Positions 15,379 through 24,147 are shown, counted from the stretch's first letter. The stretch is 64,000 bases of DNA from Clostridia bacterium (GCA_017504795.1 JAFVQM010000010.1:1-64000); one strand, 5' to 3'. Program-made: numbers and translations. The notes: generated by a model not told the origin, from the letters alone.

Positions 15379-16458
15379 ATGCAAGAAATTCCGTTTGAAA
15401 ATGAAAAGGACACCGTAACTAGCAAGTGTGACGGTTGCGGTGCGAATATGGTTTTCGACCCCGAAACCCAAATGCTTAAATGTCCTCACTGCGGTAGCGT
15501 TAAAGATTTTGAAAAGTCTAACGTAGTTGAGGAGATTGACGTATTGAAGGCTTTTAGTAACGGTGAAACGTGGAAGGACGATAGTTCCGTTTATCGTTGT
15601 GAAAACTGCGGTGCGGTGGTAGTTCTTGCAAGCGGGCAAACGGCAACAAGATGCCCGTATTGTGAAACGTCACACGTGGTTAAATCGGAAGAAACGGCAG
15701 GGCTTAAACCCAACGCCGTGTACCCGTTTACCGTTTCTAGGCAAAACGCACTTGAATTTTCTAAAAAGTGGGCTAAATCAAAATTATTTGCACCCAGAAA
15801 GTTCAAAAAGAATTTAAGTGAAGAAAATTTTAGAGGGGTTTACCAGCCTTCTTTCACGTTTGATAGTCAAACGCGTTCAGTTTACCACGGTAGAATAGGT
15901 AAGCGCCATACTCGAACGGTGGGTTCAGGAAAGAATAGGCGTACCGAAACTTATATCGTTTGGCGTGATATTTCAGGCACGTACGACGAATTTTTTAACG
16001 ACGTTTTAATTAACGGCGATACTACCTATTCGCAAAACACCCTAAATAAAATATCGCCTTTTAATTATTCTGACATCAAAGTTTATGGTGACGAGTATTT
16101 GACGGGGTATATGGCAAAGCGTTCGGATAGAACGGTTGAGAGTTGTTGGGACGATGCTAAGTCGCTAATCGACGATAGCATTAGGCGTGGAATATTATCA
16201 AGATACGTATACGACGTGGTTAGTTACCTAAACGTTTCAACTACGCATCAGGACGTGACTTATAAATACGTGTTACTTCCCGTATATCTCCTAAATTACA
16301 GGTACGGCAAGAAACTTTATTCAGTACATATAAACGGCAACACGGGTAAGGTTGCGGGCAAGTCGCCCGTATCTCCGCTCAGGGTACTTGTTGCCGTGCT
16401 ATTAGGGATAGCCTTAGTCGGGCTTATAGGATTTTTATATTATCATTTCGGGGGCTAA
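15379..16458 (+). CDS. TFIIB-type zinc-ribbon membrane protein (YdjG-like)
   Basis: 359 residues. Two N-terminal zinc ribbons (CDGCGANMVFDPETQMLKCP-HCG, ~14-36, and CENCGAVVVLASGQTATRCP-YC, ~75-98) precede a large domain typical of YdjG-type proteins, and a single C-terminal transmembrane helix (~337-356, VAVLLGIALVGLIGFLYY) makes it tail-anchored. It probably works with the SPFH protein at 14118 at the membrane. There is no Shine-Dalgarno of note; the gene begins 8 nt after the DUF1858 stop, so coupled translation is likely. Confidence 0.8.
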   Translation: MQEIPFENEKDTVTSKCDGCGANMVFDPETQMLKCPHCGSVKDFEKSNVVEEIDVLKAFSNGETWKDDSSVYRCENCGAVVVLASGQTATRCPYCETSHVVKSEETAGLKPNAVYPFTVSRQNALEFSKKWAKSKLFAPRKFKKNLSEENFRGVYQPSFTFDSQTRSVYHGRIGKRHTRTVGSGKNRRTETYIVWRDISGTYDEFFNDVLINGDTTYSQNTLNKISPFNYSDIKVYGDEYLTGYMAKRSDRTVESCWDDAKSLIDDSIRRGILSRYVYDVVSYLNVSTTHQDVTYKYVLLPVYLLNYRYGKKLYSVHINGNTGKVAGKSPVSPLRVLVAVLLGIALVGLIGFLYYHFGG

Positions 16459-16475
16459 CCCCTTTTGGAGGAACT

Positions 16476-17330
16476 ATGAAAAAATTTATCAAAACGATTG
16501 CGGTAACCGTGATGATGGCGTTGTCGCTCAGTTTAGTAGGTTGCACTACTTATACTAAAAACGGTAGCGTTATTCAAGACGTTAAGTTTGACGTTTCTTA
16601 TACGGTAAACGGAGAAACCACTACGGTTAATTCGACCTTATCGTTATATAAGACTTTCGCGCCAAAAACGTGCGATAGGGTGATTAACCTTATTAAAGAA
16701 GGGTTTTATAACGACACTGCTCTCGTTCTTTCTAAGCAACAAGACTATATCGTGGTAGGCGGTTTCGACTACGCTAGCGACTATACTCAAAAAGCGTACA
16801 CGGGCGAAGGCTTAAAGGGCGAATTTACGTCAGCAGGTAGAGAATCTAAGTTAAACGTTCAGATAGGCGCACTCGTAATGCTTAGAGAATTCGACTCGGA
16901 AGAAGGCGACGCTAAATACGATACTGCAAAGGCAAGTTTTGCAATCGTGCTTGCAGATACTAGCGTATTTGACAGCGATAAGTTCTGCGTATTTGGTCTT
17001 ATGGATATGGACTCGGTTGAAGCGTTACAACAAGCGTTTATAGACAACTCTGCAAACGGCGACTACTATCGCGCAAAATACGTTGGTGATAGAGTTGACG
17101 GTGTGTTGACTACTAATAACGCTTTTGATTATTATTTTGATGCGGATAAGGAATATTACAATCTCGTTGACGGCGATTATGAAAAAATGGTTTACGCAAA
17201 CGAAGGTGACCCCGATTACGATAAATATCAAAAGTTTAACGACGCTAAGAATATGCAAGACGTATTCGTTCTTCCTAACACCATATTCAAGGTAAAAGCT
17301 GAACTTGCTAACGGTCAAATCAAAAAGTAA
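16476..17330 (+). CDS. Cyclophilin-like lipoprotein (peptidyl-prolyl isomerase fold)
   Basis: 284 residues. Signal peptide with lipobox LVGC (C23), so a membrane-anchored extracytoplasmic lipoprotein. The region ~55-200 follows the cyclophilin pattern: TFAPKTCDRVINLIKEGFYND, VVGGFDY, GALVMLREF, TAKASFAIVLAD, FCVFGLMDMDSVEALQ. The usual catalytic FHR and FMIQGGD are changed to LSKQQDYIVVGGF, so isomerase activity is doubtful and a chaperone-like role is possible. The C-terminal ~80 residues have no recognised domain. It is the last gene of the operon from 14118; GGAGG precedes the start. Confidence 0.75.
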   Translation: MKKFIKTIAVTVMMALSLSLVGCTTYTKNGSVIQDVKFDVSYTVNGETTTVNSTLSLYKTFAPKTCDRVINLIKEGFYNDTALVLSKQQDYIVVGGFDYASDYTQKAYTGEGLKGEFTSAGRESKLNVQIGALVMLREFDSEEGDAKYDTAKASFAIVLADTSVFDSDKFCVFGLMDMDSVEALQQAFIDNSANGDYYRAKYVGDRVDGVLTTNNAFDYYFDADKEYYNLVDGDYEKMVYANEGDPDYDKYQKFNDAKNMQDVFVLPNTIFKVKAELANGQIKK

Positions 17331-17333
17331 AAT

Positions 17334-17363
17334 AAAAAACCTTGCCACGTGGCAAGGTTTTTT
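17334..17363. terminator. Bidirectional terminator between the lipoprotein gene and mgtE
   Basis: The perfect palindrome ACCTTGCC-ACGT-GGCAAGGT is flanked by A6 and T7 runs, between convergent genes. Confidence 0.92.
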
Positions 17364-18793
17364 TATGCGATTGAAAGTAAATTTACTAGCATTACTACCG
17401 AAACGCCGTAATAGACGATAACGGCAAGTAAATCGTTAATCGTGGTGATTAGCGGGCCTGATGCTACCGCAGGGTCAACGCCTATTTTCTTGAACAGTAT
17501 AGGGATAAGCGTTCCGTCTAAACTTGCAATTAGCATAGAGATTAAAAGGGATATCCCTATACAAGCCGAAACTGAAAAACCCGATATGCCGAAAGTACTT
17601 ACGAAAGTGGGCTCGAAAAACTGAACGTAAAGCCCTATAACTAAAAACGCAAGCGTTCCTACGATAAGCCCGTTCATAAAGCCTACCCTAAGTTCTTTAA
17701 GCATAAACTTAAATTTTTGCTTTGCGCTTAAATCTTCGTCACTTAAAACTCTAACGGTTACTGCAAGGCTTTGCGTGCCGGCGTTACCGCTCATACCTAG
17801 TATTAGGCTTTGAAAGGTGTAAAGAATTATAAGCGTTGGCGGTATTAGCGTTTGAAAACTTTGTATTACCGCTGAAACGCCCACGCCGAGTATTAAAAGT
17901 ATGATAAGCCACGGTATGCGCTTTCCGATACTTTTAAGAACGGGTTCGTCCAAGTCTTCTTCTTGGGTAAGACCTGCTAGTTTTGCGTAATCGTCACCGA
18001 GTTCTTCGTCAACCACTTCAACTAGGTCTGACGACGTTATTACGCCTATGAGTTTATTTTCTTTATTGAGTACGGGAATAGAGTCTTCTAAATAGTTTTT
18101 TAATTGCTCAATGCACTCAGCCCTTTCTTCAAGCGCGTAAAAGTAGGGGTAACTAGTAGAAATTATATCGGATAGGGGAGTGCCTTCACGTGCGATAACT
18201 AGGTCGCGAAGTTCTATTGCACCGTAGAAAGCCCCCGTCTTATCAACGGCGTAAATGGTGGAGATATTATCGTTGTCCGCCGCTTGTTTTATAACCGAAC
18301 GCATGGCTTGTTTAACGGTAAAGTCTTTATCGATAGAGATAAAGTTAGTCGTCATAATACTACCGATTTGGCTTTCTAGGTAAGAATCAATAAGTATAAT
18401 GTCGGCTTTTGCCTCGGGCTCGATAAGAGTTATAATATCTTGTCGCTTATCGTCTTCAAGTTCGGAAAGAAGGTCGATAGCGTCGTCGGCATCCATTTCT
18501 TCAATAATGTCGGCAACCTTTTCGTTGTCAAGTTCCGAAACGTAATCAGATGCGTTTTCAAGATAGGCAAAGATATTAGAAATCTCTTCGTCTGGTAAAA
18601 CCTTGTAGAGTTTTCTTCTCTCGTTAGGGGCGATAAGCGGAAAAACCTTTGCAATATCGTTGTCGTGATATTCGCTAAGCCTTTCTTTTAACTCGGTTTT
18701 TGATAGGTTGCTTTTAATAATTTCAATAAGTTCCGCCTCGTAATCTCTTTTTTCGGGAATTTGCGGAACTAAATTTTGTTCTTTCATATCCAT
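17363..18793 (-). CDS. mgtE: Magnesium transporter MgtE
   Basis: 476 residues. Cytosolic N domain (~1-130, with repeated acidic LPDEEISNIFAYL / LSELEDDKRQDII helices), paired CBS domains (~135-260; IMTTNFISIDKDFTVKQAM, SIPVLNKENKLIGVITSSDL), a connecting helix, then five C-terminal membrane helices containing the pore signature SGNAGTQSLAVTVR. It is a Mg2+ channel/transporter whose cytosolic domains close the pore when Mg2+ is high. GGAG lies 9 nt before ATG 18793. The 5' leader holds a short ORF and terminator (18824-18969) that probably control expression. Confidence 0.96.
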   Translation of the reverse strand: MDMKEQNLVPQIPEKRDYEAELIEIIKSNLSKTELKERLSEYHDNDIAKVFPLIAPNERRKLYKVLPDEEISNIFAYLENASDYVSELDNEKVADIIEEMDADDAIDLLSELEDDKRQDIITLIEPEAKADIILIDSYLESQIGSIMTTNFISIDKDFTVKQAMRSVIKQAADNDNISTIYAVDKTGAFYGAIELRDLVIAREGTPLSDIISTSYPYFYALEERAECIEQLKNYLEDSIPVLNKENKLIGVITSSDLVEVVDEELGDDYAKLAGLTQEEDLDEPVLKSIGKRIPWLIILLILGVGVSAVIQSFQTLIPPTLIILYTFQSLILGMSGNAGTQSLAVTVRVLSDEDLSAKQKFKFMLKELRVGFMNGLIVGTLAFLVIGLYVQFFEPTFVSTFGISGFSVSACIGISLLISMLIASLDGTLIPILFKKIGVDPAVASGPLITTINDLLAVIVYYGVSVVMLVNLLSIA

Positions 18794-18823
18794 ATTATAT
18801 TACTCCTTTTTATTTTTTTGCAC

Positions 18824-18847
18824 AAAAAAACCCGACGTAACCGCGGG
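18824..18847 (-). terminator. Attenuator terminator in the mgtE leader
   Basis: On the minus strand, CCCGCG-GTTA-CG-T-CGGG (18847-18831; six pairs with one bulged T) is followed by seven T. It lies between the leader ORF stop and the mgtE ribosome-binding site, so it must be read through for mgtE expression. Confidence 0.75.
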
Positions 18848-18917
18848 CAAGGGTATATTATATACGGATACGCGTACGCGCGCACGTATTAAAAGAACCT
18901 TAAAAGTGCAGTTACGT
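18835..18917 (-). promoter_or_regulatory. Predicted antiterminator pairing in the mgtE leader
   Basis: On the minus strand, ACGTAACTGC inside the leader ORF (18917-18908) is complementary to GCGGTTACGT (18844-18835), which contains the loop and part of both arms of the terminator: ten pairs including one G-U. Forming this helix would exclude the terminator. Confidence 0.6.
18868..18889. other. 22-bp perfect alternating purine-pyrimidine tract
   Basis: ATACGCGTACGCGCGCACGT followed by AT alternates perfectly, and it can also fold as a GC-rich hairpin in the mgtE leader transcript just after the leader ORF. A similar tract is at 11803-11823. Confidence 0.5.
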
Positions 18918-18969
18918 TAGATAAAAATACTATATGTTGTGGTTGTCGACTGACCGCGTCACTACTCAT
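18889..18969 (-). CDS. Putative 26-residue leader peptide of mgtE
   Basis: ATG at 18969 with GGAGG at 9-nt spacing, 26 codons, TAA at 18891-18889. The peptide begins MSSDAVSRQPQH and ends NVTALLRFF. Codons 18-21 (Asn-Val-Thr-Ala) contain the ACGTAAC sequence that can pair with the downstream terminator, so translation of this ORF should decide between terminator and antiterminator. The ribosome-binding site, position and pairing argue for a real leader peptide. I do not recognise the peptide family. Confidence 0.65.
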   Translation of the reverse strand: MSSDAVSRQPQHIVFLSNVTALLRFF

Positions 18970-18994
18970 ATAACCGCACCTCCGTTTTTCTTTT

Positions 18995-19024
18995 AGTATA
19001 CCTTAAAACGCGCCTAAAAATCAA
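18995..19024 (-). promoter_or_regulatory. Promoter of the mgtE leader transcript
   Basis: Minus strand -35 TTGATT (19024-19019), 18-bp spacer, -10 TATACT (19000-18995). The predicted start lies a few bases before the GGAGG of the leader ORF. Confidence 0.6.
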
Positions 19025-19068
19025 CTTTTTTTAGCAAAAATTTTTTTTCAAAAATAGCGTAAAATCGT

Positions 19069-19097
19069 TTGACAATACTTGTAAAATATATTATTAT
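19069..19097 (+). promoter_or_regulatory. Promoter of the S10-spc-alpha ribosomal operon
   Basis: TTGACA (19069-19074), 17 bp, TATTAT (19092-19097), divergent from the mgtE promoter. It leaves a ~260-nt leader before rpsJ. Confidence 0.85.
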
Positions 19098-19103
19098 TAG
19101 TAG

Positions 19104-19363
19104 GCTGTGTTTATAGGGTTGATACGAAAAGTTACTTAAACTTTCGTTTTAGCGAATCCGGAAATCGCTAAAATTTGAAGAAGATAATTTTCGTTGACAA
19201 ATGTGAGAGTATAACTCTTGCGACTAACCGTGCCCAGGGATAATTACGTCATTCGCAGCAAAAAAACACAGTAGCGAATGATTTTTTTATTTCAAAAGGC
19301 GCGACACACACGGCAATGTTGACTACATTAAATAGTTAGTATAAAAAAAGGAGTAAAAAACAA
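19104..19363 (+). ncRNA. Structured S10-operon leader with intrinsic terminator
   Basis: Hairpin TTTTAGCGA (19147-19155) / TCGCTAAAA (19165-19173) is followed by a terminator TCATTCGC (19249-19256) / GCGAATGA (19274-19281) plus T7. The first hairpin can swap partners with the terminator arms: GCGAAT at 19152 with ATTCGC at 19251, or TCGCTA at 19165 with TAGCGA at 19272. This layout fits attenuation control of the operon, as known for S10 leaders in other bacteria, but the effector (for example L4) is inferred. Confidence 0.65.
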
Positions 19364-19663
19364 ATGGCAGGTCAAAAAATCAGAATTAAGTTAGCGGCAT
19401 ACGACCACAAGATGGTTGACCAAGCGACTGAAAGAATCGTTGAAACGATGAAAAAAGCAGGCGCTAAGATCAGCGGTCCTATCCCCCTTCCTACTGAAAA
19501 GGAAATCGTAACTATCTTACGTTCTCCCCACAAGTACAAAGACAGTAGAGAACAGTTCGAAATTAGAACTCACAAAAGACTTATTGACATCTATTCGACT
19601 AACGCAAAGATACTTGACAGTATTCATTTGCCCGCAGGCGTAGACGTTAAGATTAAACTGTAA
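19364..19663 (+). CDS. rpsJ: 30S ribosomal protein S10
   Basis: 99 residues, full length: starts [19 protein letters not shown], with the conserved [29 protein letters not shown] region. First gene of the S10 operon. S10 also acts as NusE in antitermination with NusG. AAGGAG lies upstream. Confidence 0.97.
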   Translation: MAGQKIRIKLAAYDHKMVDQATERIVETMKKAGAKISGPIPLPTEKEIVTILRSPHKYKDSREQFEIRTHKRLIDIYSTNAKILDSIHLPAGVDVKIKL

Positions 19664-19733
19664 TTTTTACGGTTTTCAAACTAAAAACAAAATACAATTT
19701 AATTTGTAAATAATTTGGAGGTGAACTTTATCG

Positions 19734-20366
19734 ATGAATAAAGCAATCATTGGAAAAAAATTAGGTATGACACAGGTCTTTTCCGCAGACGGAAAAGTAA
19801 TCCCGGTAACCGTAGTAGAAGCAGGTCCGTGCCCGATCGTTCAACTTAAAACCGTTGAAAAAGATGGCTACGCTGCAGTTAAACTTGGTTTCGGCGAAGT
19901 AAAAGAAGGCGCACTCAACAAGCCCGAAGCAGGTCAATTCAAAAAAGCAGGCGTTGCTTGCCAAAAAGTTTTGAAAGAATTTAGATTTGACGACCTTTCG
20001 GCTTACGAAGTAGGCAAGGCAGTAACCGTTGAAGTTTTTGCCGAAGGCGACAAAGTTGACGTTGCAGGTATTACGAAAGGTCACGGTTTCGCAGGCGTTA
20101 TCAAAAGATGGAATCAACACAGACTTAAAATGACGCACGGTACCGGCCCCGTTCACAGAGAAGTAGGCTCAATGGGTTCTATAAGCGACCCGTCGAGAGT
20201 ATTCAAAAACAAGCACATGCCCGGTCACTACGGTAGCGAAAGAGTAACCGTACAAAACCTTGAAATCGTGAAAGTCGACACGACGAGAAACGTTCTTTTA
20301 ATTAAGGGCGCTATCCCCGGTGCAGTAGGCGGTATCGTTACGATATCCAAGAGCGTTAAGGCTTAA
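19734..20366 (+). CDS. rplC: 50S ribosomal protein L3
   Basis: 210 residues. Begins [14 protein letters not shown] and carries the L3 signature [12 protein letters not shown] and the peptidyl-transferase-centre extension [28 protein letters not shown] lies upstream, 70 nt after rpsJ. Confidence 0.97.
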   Translation: MNKAIIGKKLGMTQVFSADGKVIPVTVVEAGPCPIVQLKTVEKDGYAAVKLGFGEVKEGALNKPEAGQFKKAGVACQKVLKEFRFDDLSAYEVGKAVTVEVFAEGDKVDVAGITKGHGFAGVIKRWNQHRLKMTHGTGPVHREVGSMGSISDPSRVFKNKHMPGHYGSERVTVQNLEIVKVDTTRNVLLIKGAIPGAVGGIVTISKSVKA

Positions 20367-20377
20367 AGGAGTTAGTT

Positions 20378-21001
20378 ATGCCAAGCATTAAAGTTTACAA
20401 TATGAAAGGTCAAGAAACCGGCTCGATGGAACTTAGCGAAATCTTCGCTATCGAATACAACGAACCGTTAATTCACCAGGCAGTAGTTACACGTCTTGCA
20501 AACGAACGTCAAGGCACGAAGAGTTCCTTAACGAGATCGGAAGTTCGCGGTGGTGGTAAGAAACCTTATAGACAAAAGGGTACTGGTGGCGCACGTCAAG
20601 GTTCTACGAGAGCACCTCAATGGACTAAGGGTGGCGTAGTATTCGCACCTAAGTCAAGAGACTTCTCGAAGAAGATGAACGTAACCGCAAAGAGAGTTGC
20701 ACTTTTCAGCGCGCTTTCTAAAAAGATTGAAGACGAACAATTCTTCGTTATCGATAACTTAGCAGTTGAAAATGGCAAGACCAAAGAAATGGTAGCATTC
20801 CTTGACGCGTTCAAGTTAGACAAAACCGTTTTAATGGTTATGGGCGATAACGACGTTCAAGTTATAAGAGCGGCAAGAAACATTCCCGAACTCTCTACGA
20901 TTTCGGTTGATACTTTAAGTACTTACGAAGTAGTTAAGAACGCCGTTGTAGTAATTGCTAAGAGCGCCGTTGAAAAATTAGAGGAGGTTTACGGAGAATA
21001 A
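20378..21001 (+). CDS. rplD: 50S ribosomal protein L4
   Basis: 207 residues. The extended loop with [24 protein letters not shown] lines the exit tunnel. L4 is the classical autogenous regulator of S10 operons, relevant to the leader at 19104. Its stop overlaps the rplW start (TAATG). Confidence 0.97.
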   Translation: MPSIKVYNMKGQETGSMELSEIFAIEYNEPLIHQAVVTRLANERQGTKSSLTRSEVRGGGKKPYRQKGTGGARQGSTRAPQWTKGGVVFAPKSRDFSKKMNVTAKRVALFSALSKKIEDEQFFVIDNLAVENGKTKEMVAFLDAFKLDKTVLMVMGDNDVQVIRAARNIPELSTISVDTLSTYEVVKNAVVVIAKSAVEKLEEVYGE

Positions 21002-21291
21002 TGAAAGAAAGAGATATTATTATCAGACCTCTTTTAACTGAAAAGAGTTACGCTGATATCGCAACTAAGAAATACGTATTCATCGTAGATAAAAAGGCAA
21101 ACAAAACGGAAATTAAACTTGCCATCGAAAAACTTTTCGACGTTAAGGTTGATTCTGTAAACACCGCTAACTGCCGTGGCAAACTCAAAAGAATGGGTAG
21201 ATACGAAGGTTACACTCCTTCTTACAAAAAAGCCATCGTTCAACTTAAAGCGGACAGCAAGAGCATCGAGTTCTTCGATTCTTTAGCGTAA
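21001..21291 (+). CDS. rplW: 50S ribosomal protein L23
   Basis: 96 residues: [33 protein letters not shown] and the basic [20 protein letters not shown] loop. It forms the docking site for trigger factor and SRP at the tunnel exit. Translation is coupled to rplD. Confidence 0.97.
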   Translation: MKERDIIIRPLLTEKSYADIATKKYVFIVDKKANKTEIKLAIEKLFDVKVDSVNTANCRGKLKRMGRYEGYTPSYKKAIVQLKADSKSIEFFDSLA

Positions 21292-21308
21292 TTAAGGAGG
21301 ATTAAGTA

Positions 21309-22136
21309 ATGGGTATTAAAAGATATAAACCTACTTCTTCCGCACGTCGTTTCATGACCGTAAGTTCTTTTGAAGAAATTACGTGTACCACCCCGGAAAG
21401 ATCTTTACTTGAAGATCAAAAGCACAAAGCGGGTAGAAACGCACAAGGTAAAATCACCGTTAGACATCACGGTGGCGGAAACAAGAGAAAATACCGTATC
21501 ATTGACTTTAAGAGAAATAAAGACGATATCGTAGCAGTTGTTAAAACTATCGAATACGATCCCAACAGAACGGCTAACATTGCGCTTTTATGCTATGAAG
21601 ACGGTGAAAAGAGATATATTCTCGCTCCCGTAGGCTTAACCGTTGGCGATAAACTCGTTAGTGGCGTTAAAGCCGATATTAAGCCGGGTAACGCACTCGC
21701 TATTGAAAATATCCCCGTTGGTACGATGATTCACAATATCGAACTTCAACCGGGTAAAGGTGGTCAACTCGTAAGATCTGCGGGCGCTGCCGCTCAACTT
21801 ATGGCGAAAGACGAAAAGTACGCACAAGTTAAAATGCCTAGTGGCGAAATGCGTCTTATTCTCGTAAAATGTAAAGCAACTATCGGACAAGTTGGTAACC
21901 TTGACCACGAAATTATTAGAATTGGTAAAGCTGGTAAGGTTAGACACATGGGTATTAGACCTACCGTTAGAGGTTCTGTAATGAACCCCTGCGATCACCC
22001 CCACGGTGGTGGTGAAGGTAGAGCACCTATCGGTAGATCCGGCCCTGTTACCCCTTGGGGTAAACCTGCTCTTGGTTACAAGACCAGAAAGAAGAAAAAT
22101 AGAACCGATAAGTTCATTTTGAAGAGAGTTAACTGA
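21309..22136 (+). CDS. rplB: 50S ribosomal protein L2
   Basis: 275 residues. Starts [20 protein letters not shown]. The C-terminal signature [20 protein letters not shown] includes the histidine associated with the peptidyl-transferase centre. AAGGAGG is upstream. Confidence 0.98.
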   Translation: MGIKRYKPTSSARRFMTVSSFEEITCTTPERSLLEDQKHKAGRNAQGKITVRHHGGGNKRKYRIIDFKRNKDDIVAVVKTIEYDPNRTANIALLCYEDGEKRYILAPVGLTVGDKLVSGVKADIKPGNALAIENIPVGTMIHNIELQPGKGGQLVRSAGAAAQLMAKDEKYAQVKMPSGEMRLILVKCKATIGQVGNLDHEIIRIGKAGKVRHMGIRPTVRGSVMNPCDHPHGGGEGRAPIGRSGPVTPWGKPALGYKTRKKKNRTDKFILKRVN

Positions 22137-22151
22137 CGGGAGGAACGATAA

Positions 22152-22430
22152 ATGAGTAGAAGTGTTAAAAAAGGACCTTACGTCCAAGAAAGATTATTAA
22201 AAAGAGTAGAAGCTCTTAACGCGGAAAACAAAAAAACCGTTCTTAAAACTTGGTCGAGAGCATCGACTATATTCCCGCAAATGGTAGGTCACACCATCGC
22301 GGTACACGACGGTAGAAAGCACGTTCCCGTTTACATTACCGAAGATATGGTAGGTTGCAAACTCGGTGAGTTCGCTCCCACCAGAACGTTCAAGGGCCAC
22401 GCAGGCTCTAAGACTACCGGCGGTAGATAA
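22152..22430 (+). CDS. rpsS: 30S ribosomal protein S19
   Basis: 92 residues: [38 protein letters not shown] and [14 protein letters not shown] are all intact. It lies in the small-subunit head. GGGAGGA precedes it. Confidence 0.97.
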   Translation: MSRSVKKGPYVQERLLKRVEALNAENKKTVLKTWSRASTIFPQMVGHTIAVHDGRKHVPVYITEDMVGCKLGEFAPTRTFKGHAGSKTTGGR

Positions 22431-22441
22431 GGAGAATTGAA

Positions 22442-22831
22442 ATGGCTAAAAATATGAAATTAAAAACTCAACGTATTGAGGAAAATAAAGATAAACGCGC
22501 TAGGGCAACCGCGAAGTTTATTAGAATTTCTCCCTACAAAGTAAGAGTTGTACTTGATATTATTAGAGGCAAAAGCGTAAACGATGCCGTTGCAATACTT
22601 GAAAACACCTCGAAAGCAGGCGCTGATCCTATTAAAAAGGTCGTTTTATCCGCTGCTGCAAACGCAGAAAACAATTTGGGTATGAATAAAGACGATCTTA
22701 AAGTAGCAGTTGCTTACGCTGACCAAGGTCCTACTCTTAAAAGAATGAGACCTATGGCTCACGGCAGAGCTTTCAGAATTTTGAAGCGCACCAGTCACAT
22801 CACGATTATTCTTGATGCGATGGCGAAGTAA
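22442..22831 (+). CDS. rplV: 50S ribosomal protein L22
   Basis: 129 residues. It has an N-terminal extension of ~20 charged residues (MKLKTQRIEENKDKRARATA) before the standard AKFIRISPYKVRVVLDIIRG. The C-terminal tunnel hairpin GPTLKRMRPMAHGRAFRILK is intact. Confidence 0.96.
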   Translation: MAKNMKLKTQRIEENKDKRARATAKFIRISPYKVRVVLDIIRGKSVNDAVAILENTSKAGADPIKKVVLSAAANAENNLGMNKDDLKVAVAYADQGPTLKRMRPMAHGRAFRILKRTSHITIILDAMAK

Positions 22832-22844
22832 GTAGGAGGATATT

Positions 22845-23507
22845 ATGGGACAGAAAGTAAATCCGCATGGATTAAGAGTCGGAATAATTAAAGATTGGGA
22901 TACTCAATGGTATGCTGATAAAAAGGCTTTCTCCGTAAATCTTAAAGAAGATTACGAACTTAGAAAGTACGTTAAAGAAACCTACTTCCAAGCAGCGGTT
23001 TCTTCGATTAAAATCGAAAGAGCGGCTAACAAAGTTGCCGTAACCGTATTCACTGCAAGACCGGGCGTTTTAATCGGTAAAGCAGGCGCTGAAATCGAAG
23101 TAATGAAACAAAACCTTTCAAAAATTGCAAAGGGTAAACAAATTGCTATCAATATCGTAGAAGTTAAAAAACCCGACAGTGACGCTCAACTCGTTGCTGA
23201 GGGCGTAGCGGCTCAACTTGAAAAGAGAGCGTCGTTCAGAAGATCTATGAAGCAAGCAATATCGAGAGCTATGAGACTTGGTGTTAAAGGTATCAAAATC
23301 ATGGTTAGCGGTAGACTTGACGGTGCGGAAATCGCGCGTTCTGAACAATACCACGAAGGTTCAATTCCCCTTCAAACTCTCCGTGCCGATATCGACTACG
23401 GTTTAGCAGAAGCACACACCACTTTCGGTATTATCGGTATTAAAGTATGGATATACAAAGGTGAAGTTTTGGGTGGCAAGAAGACTAACGAAGGAGGCGA
23501 AGCGTAA
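22845..23507 (+). CDS. rpsC: 30S ribosomal protein S3
   Basis: 220 residues. [27 protein letters not shown] start, KH domain with [16 protein letters not shown], and the C-terminal domain [20 protein letters not shown]. It lines the mRNA entry channel. TAGGAGG is upstream. Confidence 0.97.
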   Translation: MGQKVNPHGLRVGIIKDWDTQWYADKKAFSVNLKEDYELRKYVKETYFQAAVSSIKIERAANKVAVTVFTARPGVLIGKAGAEIEVMKQNLSKIAKGKQIAINIVEVKKPDSDAQLVAEGVAAQLEKRASFRRSMKQAISRAMRLGVKGIKIMVSGRLDGAEIARSEQYHEGSIPLQTLRADIDYGLAEAHTTFGIIGIKVWIYKGEVLGGKKTNEGGEA

Positions 23508-23509
23508 TT

Positions 23510-23938
23510 ATGTTGATGCCTAAAAGAGTTAAAAGAAGAAGAGTTCATCGCGGTAGAATGACCGGTAAGGCTAACAAAGGTAACACGATAGCATACGGTC
23601 AATACGGTTTAGTTGCTATGGAACCTGCTTGGATTACTTCCAACCAGATTGAAGCAGCCCGTGTCGCAATGACCAGATTTATCAAGCGTGGCGGTAAGGT
23701 ATGGATTGACATATTCCCCCACAAACCCATCACTCAAAAGCCTGCTGAAACCAGAATGGGTTCAGGTAAAGGTTCAGTAGAGTACTGGGTAGCAGTAGTA
23801 AAACCGGGTAGAGTAATGTTCGAAATGTCCGGTGTTGACGAAGCGGTTGCAAGAGAAGCAATGCGTCTTGCAGGTCACAAATTACCTGTTAAGACCAAAT
23901 TCGTTAAGAAAGAAAGTCAAGAAGGCGGTGAAGGTTAA
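23510..23938 (+). CDS. rplP: 50S ribosomal protein L16
   Basis: 142 residues, start [19 protein letters not shown], which matches the family N-terminus, so ATG 23510 is kept over ATG 23516. Contains [20 protein letters not shown]. Its stop overlaps the rpmC start. Confidence 0.97.
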   Translation: MLMPKRVKRRRVHRGRMTGKANKGNTIAYGQYGLVAMEPAWITSNQIEAARVAMTRFIKRGGKVWIDIFPHKPITQKPAETRMGSGKGSVEYWVAVVKPGRVMFEMSGVDEAVAREAMRLAGHKLPVKTKFVKKESQEGGEG

Positions 23939-24132
23939 TGAAAGCGAAAGAAATTAAAGAAATGACTAACGACGAGTTAGTTGCAAAACTCGCGTCGTTA
24001 AAAGAAGAATTATTTAACCTTCGTTTCCGTCACGCAACCGGTCAACTCGAAAATCCCAACGTTATAACTAGCGTTAAGAAGGATATTGCAAGAGTTAAGA
24101 CCATACTTCGTGAAAGAGAAATTAAGGCGTAA
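23938..24132 (+). CDS. rpmC: 50S ribosomal protein L29
   Basis: 64 residues, two-helix protein: [50 protein letters not shown]. It borders the tunnel exit next to L23. TAATG overlap with rplP. Confidence 0.96.
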   Translation: MKAKEIKEMTNDELVAKLASLKEELFNLRFRHATGQLENPNVITSVKKDIARVKTILREREIKA

Positions 24133-24147
24133 TCGAGGTGTAGTAAT

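Noticed and set aside
18794..18990. M-box riboswitch before mgtE
   Set aside because: The conserved M-box core segments are not present; a short ORF plus terminator explains the leader better.
19195..19220. Second promoter (TTGACA at about 19194) in the S10 leader
   Set aside because: The nearest -10-like TATAAC is only ~10 bp away, and no -10 lies at 16-18 bp.
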